NCBI GenBank assembly: GCA_028564705.1
Contig: JAPXFQ010000787.1
Location: 930,001 to 994,000, forward strand
Direction: 5' to 3'
DNA length: 64,000 bases
Source: Apricaphanius iberus
Taxonomy: Eukaryota; Chordata; Actinopteri; Cyprinodontiformes; Aphaniidae
Position numbers and translations under genes: made by a program. How positions within the stretch are numbered: the stretch's first letter is position 1; each line of letters starts with the position of its first letter. Positions 9,674 to 19,539 of this stretch are shown one piece after another. The notes under the pieces were generated by a model. The model was not told the origin of the DNA. It made no database searches and saw nothing but the letters and a program-made list of their open reading frames with translations.

Positions 9674-11639
9674 AGGCTAGATTTGCCAACTGCACAACTA
9701 ACAGTTGCTTTGGTGACTGATTTTCCCACCTGAGCACTGGTATTCTGTAGCTCCTCCAGAGTTATCAGAAGCATATTTTCTGCTTCTCTGATTAATGCTA
9801 AGAAAAGGAGAGCCAGTTTTTTATTCCTATCTTTGCATAATTCCCTACTCTTTTTTATTAACAGATGGATTGAACTCAAAATTGTAAGACTTTCAGATTT
9901 ACATTTTGATCTAAAACCTAACTATATTTTTAGCTCTGCTTCTAAAGTATGTGATTTTTTTTAGTTGGTCTGTTACATTAAATATCTGTATAACACATTG
10001 AAGCTCACATTTTTAATGTGAGCAAATGTTTAAAAAGTTCAGGGTGTGTGATTAATTTTGCAAAACGCTATAAGGCTGGTAAAACAACTGTGATCCACTT
10101 CGTTTTCTCTAAGGAATGTGGTAGTTTTAATCTGGCTGAGTAAAAGCCAAGTTGAAGGCTGACAAATGATATTAGTTCAGTGTATGAATACTTTATAGCA
10201 CTCAGATTAGATCTCATCCAGACAGTTACAAGACTAGGAGACCAGAAATGCCACATTTTTCATTTAAAAAAGACATACTAATGAACATAATATTTAATCT
10301 TCTTTATTTTTTAGCACACTTTTAAGGTTTAAAATTTAAGGTATCGGGGCAAAGTCGGGTTTTTAAAGAGATATTTGGCAGAAGGCTAGAAAGGTAGTAA
10401 AATATACATGAAGAGGTAACTTGTCTACAACTCTTATCTTATCCAAGACCCATATATTTGTCTATGATTTAGTTTATGCAGGGAAACTGTGCTGGACCAT
10501 GATCCTCAGTATTCACAACCAATGCGGTAAAACCAATGACGGGTTGTAGAGTTATTACCCAACATTTTGTCACAAATATCCTTGAAATTACTGTCGTCTT
10601 CTTTCTGGATAATCAAGGTCTACAAGGTGCGAGGTTCAGATGCAGAAACAGTGAACAGCATGCTATTTTCTACTATCAGTTCTTCTGATTGTATGTGACA
10701 TCCAGAAGAGAAGACATGAGAAATACTGTGAGTAGTGTTAATTTATCAATTAACTGAATACTTAATAATCTACAGTTAATTATTTACAATTTTTAGGTGT
10801 TAATCTATTTTTTCATCTTCAATTAATTTTTTCTTTATGCTAGTTGCCTTTAAATTACATCCGTTTTTATACTTTGAGCTTCTTGTGCTTGAGTTGTTTC
10901 CTTTTACAGTACAGAGCCCTATTTCATTTTTAGACTAGTCTACGATCATATTTTGTACAGTAGGCCTAAATCTTATTTTAAAAGACAAAATGAATGCAAT
11001 TTTTTATTATTCTTGTGAAATGTATCACTTTATGCATTAATGTTCAAATTGAAAATATTTATTTGCAATTCAAGTGTAAGAGTATTGTTTAAATAACAGA
11101 AATGATTAGTAACAGATGGTGGCTGCCCTCTAGTGACTCTTTATCGTTATTGCAGAACGATTGGAGACAATGCTCCAGACAGCTCATTGGACAGAGCAAA
11201 ATACAGCTAGCAGTAATCTTCTTGTTTACAATGAGAATGTGAACTTAACTCGCCAGGAATTCAAAATGTCAGTGATTTGAGAGTAGAACGAGCGGCTTTG
11301 CCCGTGGTCGAGCTGTAGCTTAGCTAATAGCTACTTGCTAGCATCAGCTAATGTGCTCTGTAGACGTGTGCTCTGATCATGGGGGATGTGATACAGGTAG
11401 TTAAAATGTTCCCAGGTGGTGTTGTGAGTTGTATGAGAACTAATGACTTACTTCTGAGGGAAAATGAAATGTGTGGTTCTTTGTGATTAGATTGGTTGGT
11501 GGATTAGGTTGTCTGCTAACTGTTGCTGCTGAGTCCTGAGTGGGACGGAGGTGATCGCAATCCTCTTTTGGATTTCGATGTGCAAGGTCGTAACGTAATG
11601 TCGGTCGATTTCGATACAAAACCAGTGATACCGATACTT
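9674..11639. other. No recognised gene or element
   Basis: No protein family, RNA gene or bounded element is visible. An 81-bp interval around 11,116-11,196 (TGGCTGCCCTCTAGTGACTC) resembles short phrases common in teleost repeats but is too small to assign. Confidence 0.45.
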
Positions 11640-11765
11640 CGTAGCGCGTTACTCCTAATATGACCACTTTTTCAGTAACAACTAATCTAACGCGTTACTA
11701 TTTCTATACAGGTAATCAGATTAAAGTTACTTGTTCAAGCTACTGTGCGTTACTATTTTTGTAAT
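11640..11765. mobile_element. MITE fragment with ACGCGTTACT motifs
   Basis: The segment repeats GCGTTACT three times (GTAGCGCGTTACTCCTAAT, CTAACGCGTTACTATT, GTGCGTTACTATT) together with TAATCAGATTAAAGTTACTT. This wording is characteristic of a widespread teleost MITE whose ends read AGTAACGCGTTACT...CCCAACACTG. The ends are missing here. Confidence 0.5.
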
Positions 11766-12099
11766 TTTCTTAAGCAAAAAGATATATTTTGTACATGGCA
11801 GCAAAAGCATTAGAAAAACAAGCGACAATAGTGGTAAATATGGTTTTACATACCTTTAACAACACTGCTCCTGTCTCTGTCAGCTGATTATCTCCTTTAT
11901 GGTCGCCATGTTTTTTTTAGCCTGAGACTCTGAGTTCGAGTTTTGTTCTCTGTAACTGCCCCATAGTGGAACTCTCCGGTAGTACACGCCCAAGACAAAT
12001 CTTGTTGCTTCATAGTTACGGTCTATAAACCGCGACACACACCTAGCTGTTCGCGTGCACAATGTACATGTACAACGCAAACTGTTCGATGCTTAAAAT

Positions 12100-12560
12100 G
12101 TGGTATTTTCACGCGCGAACTGGCCTTCAGCGGAGCTGGGGCTAGAGTGCAGCTGGCGGTGGATTATGGACCGTGCTGACGGAGGACAGAGTGGATTACA
12201 AGTTCGGCCTGGCCTCCGGTAGACCGGGGACCGCTGCACTGGGTGTTTGGTGAGCTACAGATACAGTCTAGCTACAGCGGATGGATCCATGAACAGCAGC
12301 GAGCCTCTCATAAACACCAGCGCCTCACCGCCTGGAGAACGTGACCTGCTCGCCCAAATTGTCCCGCGAAGGTCCAAGCTTCGCCTGCCGAAACACCAAC
12401 TACATTTCTGAGCAGCTGTCCGTCTGTCTGCGGTTCGTAAAAGTTTATAATATTTGAGCAGCGTGGGACGTGGTGCGGGAGCTGCTACCAGGAAACCAGG
12501 TGAGGAGGCCGTTTCAAGGCTCACTTCTAGGCAGAGACGTCCTTTTACAGCAACAACGGC
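12100..12560 (+). promoter_or_regulatory. CpG-dense block, possible promoter or first exon
   Basis: By my count about 34 CpG dinucleotides fall in roughly 460 bp, close to the number expected from base composition, while the surrounding DNA is AT-rich and CpG-poor. A 40-codon frame (12,289-12,411, beginning MNSSEPLINTSASPP) lies inside, and CCAG|GTGAGG near 12,498-12,507 would serve as a splice donor. The frame closes before that donor, so the two do not form one coding exon. It could be an unmethylated promoter with a non-coding first exon, or a young GC-rich repeat. No core promoter motif was identified. Confidence 0.35.
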
Positions 12561-12573
12561 TCTTTTAAGAGCC
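12558..12573 (+). ncRNA. Histone-type mRNA 3' stem-loop (relic)
   Basis: GGCTCTTTTAAGAGCC is an exact 6-bp stem with a four-base TTAA-type loop. It is the form seen at the 3' end of replication-dependent histone mRNAs, where SLBP binds. The upstream CAACAAC also fits, but downstream is CCCCC where histone genes usually have ACCCA, and no purine-rich U7-binding element is obvious. No histone coding sequence is readable upstream. This is either a relic of a histone 3' UTR or a chance hairpin. Confidence 0.4.
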
Positions 12574-12579
12574 CCCCTC

Positions 12580-12735
12580 GAACTTCTTAAGAGCATTCCT
12601 GTCTAAACAGTTTATTTTTTTATTTCTGTCTCTGTATAGCCAACAGCTTGTGTCATGTAGTTTGGGGTGATTAGCCACGATGTTTATCAGTATTTCCTCC
12701 ATGTCCTGCTGAGGCTGTGAGTCCATGACAGGCAC
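12580..12735 (-). pseudogene. MADF-like N-terminal fragment, PIF/Harbinger type
   Basis: On the minus strand a frame beginning MDSQPQQDMEEIL continues with VANHPKLHDTS, then YRDRNKK. MADF DNA-binding domains show this pattern: an acidic start, (V/I)-x-x-(H/Y)P-x-L-(Y/H)DT, then Y-(K/R)DR-x-KK. In teleosts such domains are carried by the second, Myb/MADF-like protein of PIF/Harbinger transposons as well as by host genes. The domain breaks off after about 50 residues, before the second half of MADF, at a frame running into a CCCCCC tract. The sequence just upstream on the same strand (12,740-12,850) is CpG-rich and could be its promoter. No transposase was found nearby. Confidence 0.45.
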
Positions 12736-12843
12736 AGAATCACTGAAACTCTGTCTCCTGATTGGTTGTCGCGGCGCGATTTGACACCGGAGTTCAGATT
12801 TTTCCAACTCGAGCGATAGACGCCATGAGCGCGAATGCACAAA

Positions 12844-12877
12844 ATGCACCACATAAAATGCATTTTATGTGGTGCAT
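12844..12877. repeat. 34-bp perfect palindrome
   Basis: The left 17 bases (ATGCACCACATAAAATG) are followed immediately by their exact complement with no spacer, giving an uninterrupted 34-bp palindrome centred on ATGCAT. It lies just upstream, in minus-strand terms, of the MADF-like fragment. It could be the fused or folded end of that element. Pairing stops abruptly on both sides. Confidence 0.9.
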
Positions 12878-12879
12878 AT

Positions 12880-14221
12880 TGAGACATTTTAGACAAAAGG
12901 AAATGTAATGGATTAAACCTTTGCCCAAAAAACTTTAAATTATTCAAGATAAACTTCCAAAATTTCCAGAAAAAAACAGGGCAATTCTCTGCTTTTGAAA
13001 AGTCGAGAATTTGCATAGAAAACTACATTATTAAAACATACATTATCAATATTTAAACTGTCATTTTTTGCAGACATTTACAAGGAAAAACCTGTAAATT
13101 TATCAGAAAAAATGCCAGTCCAACATCTTAAATTTACGAGATGTGCATCTGGACATTTTCAGAAGTACAATCTAAGTGGTTCATTCGGCTCTTTTCCTGG
13201 ATGATCAAAACAGCTTATTAAGCAGATCTCTGAGCTACCTGCAAGAGTGTAACATTAGTCGTTGTAACATAATAGGGCCTTCTTGATGGAATTTCTTTCT
13301 GTCAATCTCACCTGTTTGAGCCAATGATTATTTAAAATTAATAAAAAAATAAATACAACTGAACAGATATTAACTCTTCAGACAATTGCTGGAGATAGCG
13401 CCCCCTAATTGATTTTTAACTAATGTGTAGAAATAGATTCTGACTGTATTTGTTTTTTCCTCTGTCGGTCAAAATGACGGAAAAAACACATTTCTATTGA
13501 AACTGTGGACTTTGTCAGGACGTGTAGTTTTAGTAATCGAGTGTAAACCCTAAACCCTACAATGAAGACTGGTTCCAGACATGTTTATACTTTCAAATAT
13601 TTTACTGTTGGACTTTAGAGTCTAAGAAATGGAGGCACTTTAAGTGCTTTTCCAACTTTCCGAACTCCTATGGTTAAAAACAGTGATTTAGCTTTGCAGA
13701 ACCTATGAAACACTACTGCTCACTCAATGCTGACACCTCAAAAGAAAAAAAAACAACATACTAAAGTCTGGAATAAACACATCAGAACAATTGTAGACAT
13801 CTATAGAGTTGCATCTTCAGTGTTTTGGGAGGTAAAATAACTGGGTTTGTCAGTGCAGTCTGGTGGCTTGGAAGTGTGTCTAGATGGAAGTAAAAACATG
13901 AGCTACAATTGTAAAAAAAAAAGAAAACACTGGAGACACAAAAATAGTCAAAGTTCCGGATAACAGTCTCAGGTCAGAAGCTGACATTATTGTTAGTTTT
14001 AGGCTTTAAATGGTTCAGTTCTTTATTTCAGGGTGTACCGATTACACAAACAAAGATTAATAAAGTTGAGAATAAATTAGATTTTTTTTTCTCATCCATA
14101 CATGATCAAATATAAATATATAGAAGCCACAGCAGCAGTATCTAGATTAACAGAAACTCCGTCAGATTGGATGGAGAGTTTATTTAAACACGAAAGTTCA
14201 AATCTTGCAACCTACTCTCGG
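12880..14221. other. No recognised gene or element
   Basis: AT-rich DNA with no family motif. Short phrases such as TAGCGCCCCCTAATTG (13,396-13,411) are common in teleost intergenic DNA and are not diagnostic. Confidence 0.45.
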
Positions 14222-14534
14222 TTCAATTAAGTTTATTTATGTAGCGGCGATTCACAACAGATGTCATCTCAAGGCACTTTACAACAAAATTTATTTCGAA
14301 ACATTCATCCAAACATTCCAATAAGTTTAAAAGTGTCCTATTTAAGGAATCCCAGCAGATTGCATTGACTCATTGACTTGCAGTTGTGCCCCATTGCTCG
14401 AGACTGCAACCACAGCATTCCCTCAGTAATCCCTCGTACTGAGCAAGCACGTAGGGCGACAGTGGAAAGGAAAAACTCACCTTTAACAGGAACCTGGCTT
14501 AGTACAAGCGGTCTTCTGCCACAACCATCTGGGG
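14222..14534 (-). mobile_element. LINE 3' region (L2-like), antisense
   Basis: On the plus strand the left side reads TCAATTAAGTTTATTTATGT, then AGCGGCGATTCACAACAGATG and TCATCTCAAGGCACTTTACA. This is the reverse complement of the tail at 4,192-4,262. It runs on through CCCAGCAGATTGCAT, CATTGACTTGCAG and CGACAGTGGAAAGGAAAAAC, phrases that follow the same tail in many teleost copies. No reverse transcriptase is attached. It stops where a hAT end begins at 14,535. Confidence 0.6.
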
Positions 14535-14960
14535 CAGGGGTCTGCAACGTTTACCATCCAAAGAGCTGTTTTGTGCTCAGTCCAGCTAAATGAAACTCGT
14601 TTAGAGCCATAAATGTTACATGACCTTTAGACATTTTTTTCAATAAGTATCTACTAGAGTAAAATGTAGTCACTCATAAACAACCAACATTTTATTTATG
14701 TTTTTAGGTTTTAAAAGAACCAAAAACACAAAATATAAGCAAAAAGTGGATGGATTCATTTTCTTCTATGAGTTTTTGATATGTGTGGCAAATTATGTAA
14801 AAATACACATAGTTTCAAATCAAATGACCAGAAAAATTGATCTAAAGAGTATTGTTACTTTTAGTGTCCTTCTATCATATAAATTCAAAGCAATTACTCG
14901 ATGAAAAATACAAAACACACACAAAAACCTACATTTCTTATTGTTTGTTATTCTTTTTAG
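14535..14960 (+). mobile_element. hAT element fragment, CAGGGGTCTGCAACG end
   Basis: The block starts CAGGGGTCTGCAACG and continues with ACCATCCAAAGAGC, then GAGCCATAAATG. CAGGGGT(C)(T/G)GCAACC termini followed by AAAGAGCC are typical of hAT elements of the Charlie/Tip100 kind. The interior is A-rich with lysine-biased open frames (14,698-14,904) that carry no dimerisation-domain motif. A matching right end was not found, so the right boundary is approximate. Confidence 0.45.
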
Positions 14961-16480
14961 CCAAAGTTCCTAAAAGCCAAGAAAGAGAAAAAAGAGCAGA
15001 GACACAGAAAGAACAAAAAGAACTGATGAAAGAGTAATTTCTGTGTTAAAGAAAGTGAAAAGAGAGAAAAAAAACAAAGTAAACAGCTGAAATAAAAGAA
15101 AAAGATACACCTGGAGAGTAGTATAAGAGAAAAGTAGCAGAGTAATGGCAAGTGGTCATCTGCTCTCCAACAGTCTAACCCTAATAGCTGCATAGGTTAA
15201 AGTGTTTTTATGGGTATCACAGTAACCCATGCTACAGATGGCATTTGCTAGCCATCCTCCTGCCTTTAAGCTTCATTTTGTTTCGAGAGACTCTTGAACT
15301 CCAGCAAACTGCGTCTGAGGAGACTAAGGAAAGTGGAGGGACTTACCTGTACAGACAATAAGATTATCCAAACGCAATTAAACTCGCGGGGCCTCGTCTT
15401 GCAAGGTTTGAACCCATTTCCTTTTCATCCGTACCGTCCCTCCTCTGCCTCAGCGCCTCATTGTTGGGTGATTAACTCGCGAGCACCAGCTGGGGAGTCT
15501 ATAGTCCCATTACCCGGATCTCTGGTCGGGACAAAACATTTGTTAATCACCAATCACACACAGGAGCACGCCACTCGAATCTCTGCCAGCTCTATAATGT
15601 GAGTGGTGGCGTCGCCAGCTCTTTCAGAGAGCACCGCTGTGTTTCTGCTAAAGCTGCACTCAACACTTCATTCGCTGAAATGCATTTAGCTCCTGCCGCC
15701 ACGGTGTTTCACCACGCAAAGCCTCGAACATGGAAAGTTCACTTTATCCCCAGAATGGGATTTACTTTGGGAGCTAGACGGATGTTACAGCATGCTGTAA
15801 TTTAATTTCAGCAGCTCCATACCATCAGCTGGCTCTATCTGAAGCAAAGAGAGACGCGCTGCATTGTTTTGTTTGCAGGGGAACAATTCCTCCCCCCCCA
15901 CTATTTGGATGTTAAGATTTTACATCAGATCAGACTGCAGCCGGAATGAGGGTATCAAAGCAAGAGAAGGCGCTTCAGGCTTTAAGGTTGGTAGTGAATA
16001 GATTCTTCCAACTGTGAGCATGATCTTTGCTGCAAGGCTCTGCAGAATCCCACAAAAACACGAGACCCAGGGATGTTCTTTTTTATTTTTATTTGGTGTC
16101 AAAACTGAACTAAGCTCCAGCTACAGCAGTGTCGATGTCTGCTCAGCTAGCTCCTGCTGATAATGAACTACTGTTACTGCAGGCACAGCGCGGGAAGAAA
16201 CCTGAACTGAGGAGTGCTGTGCCTGCCTCGGCGAGAGAGCTACAAGACCTGCTGAGAACAATGCCTCACATGAAGAGAGAGATGCAGGATCACTACCTGA
16301 ACTTCTGAAGGTAGACAAACAAGTGTGAGTTTATTCACAACCTTATTCACCTGCTAGCTAAAGATTGTTAAAGCAGCATTTCCACCCCTTTCTTTTTGTA
16401 TTTCAGAAGGTTTTTCTATGCAACAAATATTCAACTGGGAAGAAAAAAAAAAAAACTAGCAATAGCATGTGCACACACTT
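14961..16480. other. No recognised gene; purine-rich start
   Basis: The first 140 bases are an AAAGAGA-rich purine tract. The rest (15,200-16,480) holds several open frames up to 102 codons with no motif I recognise, and moderately higher GC around 15,380-15,730. I cannot support an exon here. Confidence 0.4.
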
Positions 16481-16492
16481 CAACCTTCCTTG

Positions 16493-17295
16493 ATAGGAGT
16501 TAGAGCTGAAGATCTTTGCCTCAGCCAGGCAGGTTCGGGCTAAATTTCTATCACTGTCCACAGGCTTGGGTCGGGTTGGGCTTTGGCGGTCAGCTGATCA
16601 TCTCATTAGCACGATAATTTATTATAAAGCGCTGCAGCGGGCCACTGACATTATTCCAAATCTACCTGTCAAGATGCTGCATGCACAACACATGCGTCAT
16701 GATGTGAAGACCCACTCCTCTCAGATCAAAACAGAAAACATGCTCCTAATGCTGCGCTGCGCTCTCACAGAAAATGCCGAAGTGTAAATGCACTTTTATC
16801 CCTAGTCTCAAGTTGCAGAAGTCTTCTGCATTTTTATAGCAGCTCCCTGATGCCCACAAAGGGAGATACAATCGGCTGAAATCTAGAGCAAGCGGTCAAG
16901 AGCGCACACAGAAACACATTTAGCTGAGTCAGACTTTTACGCAACATAAGCGGGCGGTTAAAGCCTCATATAGCTGCAGACAAAAAAAAAAAGATGATAA
17001 ATCAACATGCCTTGAAATGATTCTTATTCATTTATCATTTTAAGCTTCAGATAACAGGCCTGACTGGAGTTTCAAACATTTGTCCAGTAAATTGAAAACC
17101 TGCCGGTCACGTTGTCTGGTGCCAGTTTTTTTCTAGCGGAAACTCAGATGTGTGACTTTTGAATAATGTCGGGCTGTAATCGGGTTCGGGCTTTAATAAG
17201 CTGTCAATCAAAATATACTCTTCGGACTCGGCTGAACTCTCTCAGGCTTGGGTCGGGCCCAACTTTTAAGGCCCGATTACAGCTCTAATAGGAGC
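16493..17295. mobile_element. hAT element (787 bp) with 8-bp target duplication
   Basis: The element proper is 16,501-17,287. It starts TAGAGCTGAAGATC and ends GATTACAGCTCTA, giving an inverted TAGAGCTG terminus. The flanks are ATAGGAGT (16,493-16,500) and ATAGGAGC (17,288-17,295), matching at 7 of 8 positions, the hAT-sized duplication. Inside, GGCTTGGGTCGGGTTGGG (left) and GGCTTGGGTCGGGCCC (right) form a sub-terminal repeat in direct orientation. The 73-codon frame at 16,566-16,787 has no transposase motif, so the element is probably non-autonomous. Confidence 0.7.
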
Positions 17296-17865
17296 AGCAT
17301 CCCACATTATGTCTTAGTAGTATTTTCCCCCTCCCCACCTTGCTAAAGTTCTCCAACTCTCACATTAGTCTATGGCTCCATCCAACTTGAGTAAAACCTT
17401 AGTTCCATCACGGGTTCCATCCTTCTCACTTCAGGTCGGCGTGTTTGGAAAATGTTTTATTTAACTCTTGTTGCTTTTTGCTGTGAGCCACATTCAACAC
17501 TGGGGGAGGAGTCGAGCTTCACAGCAGATGTTCTGCGTGCATCAAGACGTTTAAAGCTCCACGCTGTTCCTGCCACAAAATGACTTAGATAACACCCCCC
17601 CTCCACCCTACATCCTCCTGTGACCCCGAGCACTGATATAATAATATAAGTGTATGAAACAGTCTTCCTGCCACCCAGCCAATCGTTAAGACCGCCTCAA
17701 AGAGAGAGAGAGCTGTATGTTGTAACCATCTGTTCCTCTATAAGCCTCGTTACTTCTTTTGATTAATGAGAGTGTGATAGTTAACTCAAGATAATTTAGG
17801 CTAGGACCAGTGTACAGTATCTGTTGATTGTTCTCAGTATTGCTCGAACATTGCCAAATGCAGGT
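17296..17865. other. No recognised gene or element
   Basis: No element boundaries or gene motifs were seen. A short AGAGAGAGAG run lies at 17,701-17,712. Confidence 0.45.
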
Positions 17866-17868
17866 GTG

Positions 17869-18231
17869 TATATATATATATATATATTAGGGATGCACCG
17901 AAATAAAAACTCTTGGCCGAAACCGAAAACCGAAAATGAAGAAAACAAAGGCCGAGAACCGAAACACCGAAAGAAATTATTCTCAATTATTAGAACCATA
18001 GCATTTATGGCTATGATGTGTACTAACCTCACTAAAATCAAGGCATTGCAATAAATCAGTTACAAAACTATGAAGATATTTATTTAGCACTAACATAACA
18101 ACAATGCACAATATAAATCAAATTATTAATGTTTCGGCTGTGTTGTTTCGGTGATTTAGGTCTTTCGGCCGAAAAGTTTCAGTGACCGAATTTTCGGTGC
18201 ATCCCTAATATATATATATATATATATATAT
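17869..18231. repeat. (TA)n microsatellite split by an insertion
   Basis: Alternating TA runs lie on both sides (17,869-17,887 and 18,208-18,231) of the small hAT element at 17,888-18,207. This looks like one original microsatellite split by the insertion. Confidence 0.8.
17888..18207. mobile_element. hAT MITE, TAGGGATGCACCGAAA ends
   Basis: The left end TAGGGATGCACCGAAA and the right end TTTCGGTGCATCCCTA are exact 16-bp inverted repeats. The element is 320 bp long and carries many CGAAA/TTTCGG words and no coding capacity. Its flanks are (TA)n, so the expected 8-bp duplication is present trivially (TATATATA on each side). The TAGGGATGCA terminus is a known teleost hAT signature. Perfect ends suggest relatively recent activity. 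Confidence 0.85.
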
Positions 18232-18420
18232 CAGGGGTCGCGTTAATTGAATATTCTTCATATTTGAATTCATATTTCATATTACGACGGTGACGGAAAA
18301 ATATTTTCTCATTTTTACAGATTATTTTCACACCTCCTTTTGACCGCTTTACTTGATGTGCACATTTTTTTTTCCAACTCTATGTACAGAGCACAGGTAA
18401 ATAATTTAAATCCTTTATTT
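18232..18420 (+). mobile_element. hAT terminal fragment, CAGGGGTCGCGTTAA end
   Basis: CAGGGGTCGCGTTAA begins directly at the edge of the (TA)n tract and resembles a hAT 5' terminus. No matching inverted end (TTAACGCGACCCCTG) was found downstream, so only a fragment can be claimed. The right boundary is arbitrary. Confidence 0.35.
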
Positions 18421-18724
18421 ATCCCGCTTTTCCTTGAAGGGTTGAGGGGTTCTGGTGCATTTTTCCAGCGGTTATCAGGTGAGAGGCGCGCTGCACCTTG
18501 GACAGGTAGCCAGTCCACCCGTCCCAGTGCGACCGGTTAGACGCACCTGCTGCTGCTTGCAGGCTTTCCTCCGGTAGTTTCAGGGTCAGAAAACAGTTCT
18601 TTGTGAAAGTCTTCGACTTATGGTCGCTACAATGGGACAAATGTTTGCTCGTGTTACAGGCAGGACACGTAAAAAACAAAAAAAGAACGTCAGCTGCAGT
18701 TTGGTTTCATTAGACCAGAACTAC

Positions 18725-19033
18725 TGTATCGGTATCGGTTGAATTTAACCGATACTATGAACCGATACTTAAAATGTGGAAACTCTTCAATAATTTCACA
18801 GAAAATGTTTATTTTTCACTTTTGTGTTCATTTTGGTTAATATTGCTTTTTTTAATTCGAATTACCATTATTTGTTGTAACAAGCAGAGAAGACAATAAA
18901 ATATGTCTTCCTATTCATTGCATTTTTTTTTGTGTGGTAGATGTATCTGTATTGATACTCGGTATCGGCAAGTACTCAAGTCAAAGTATCGGTATCGTAT
19001 CGGTACGAAAAAAGTGGTATCTTTGCATCCTTA
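18725..19033 (-). mobile_element. hAT MITE with GGTATCG-rich ends
   Basis: Read on the minus strand the segment starts TAAGGATGCAAAGATACCAC and then has several copies of TACCGATAC. The other side has GTATCGGTATCGG and ACCGATACTT. TAGGGATGCAACGATACCAC is a familiar teleost hAT end. The left end is missing, so no target duplication can be checked. It shares the TA(G/A)GGATGCA start with the element at 17,888. Confidence 0.6.
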
Positions 19034-19539
19034 ACCCGAACCTATTCTCTCACAAAGTTTACAAAGATTAGAGCGGCAGGCCAAGAGTTTTGGTTCGAAA
19101 CAACAGGCTTCTGGTATATAATTAAGGTATATAATTGAGGTAGAGATCATAGGACATTCGTTGAAAAAACAAGTAAATGAGACCTACAAACTACCTAAGC
19201 TACTTTTACAGTCTCCCTTATTTCCACTCTTGGGGATACAGCCAATCAGCACCCAGGAAAATTAACAATTCTTCTTTTCCAACTCTGCTGCTCATTTTCC
19301 ATAAGAGAAAAGTTAAGGGGAAATGCTTTCTAAGAGGGAAGAAATAATTGCTGTAACAAAACATTCCTTTTTGTGTTGAGTTTTTAGGTATGTATTAATT
19401 TTGGGCAAAAAAAACAAACCATTTGCTTATCTTTAGATGACCAATTTTCGGACAAACTTCATACTGTAGCAATCTGGACTGAAATCAGATTTCTTAGGGC
19501 CTAAACAAATGACAAACATCTAGTGTGTTAATCCACTCA

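Noticed and set aside
13538..13560. AAACCCTAAACCCTA, telomere-like
   Set aside because: Only two imperfect units, of plant-type AAACCCT spacing rather than vertebrate TTAGGG. Chance.
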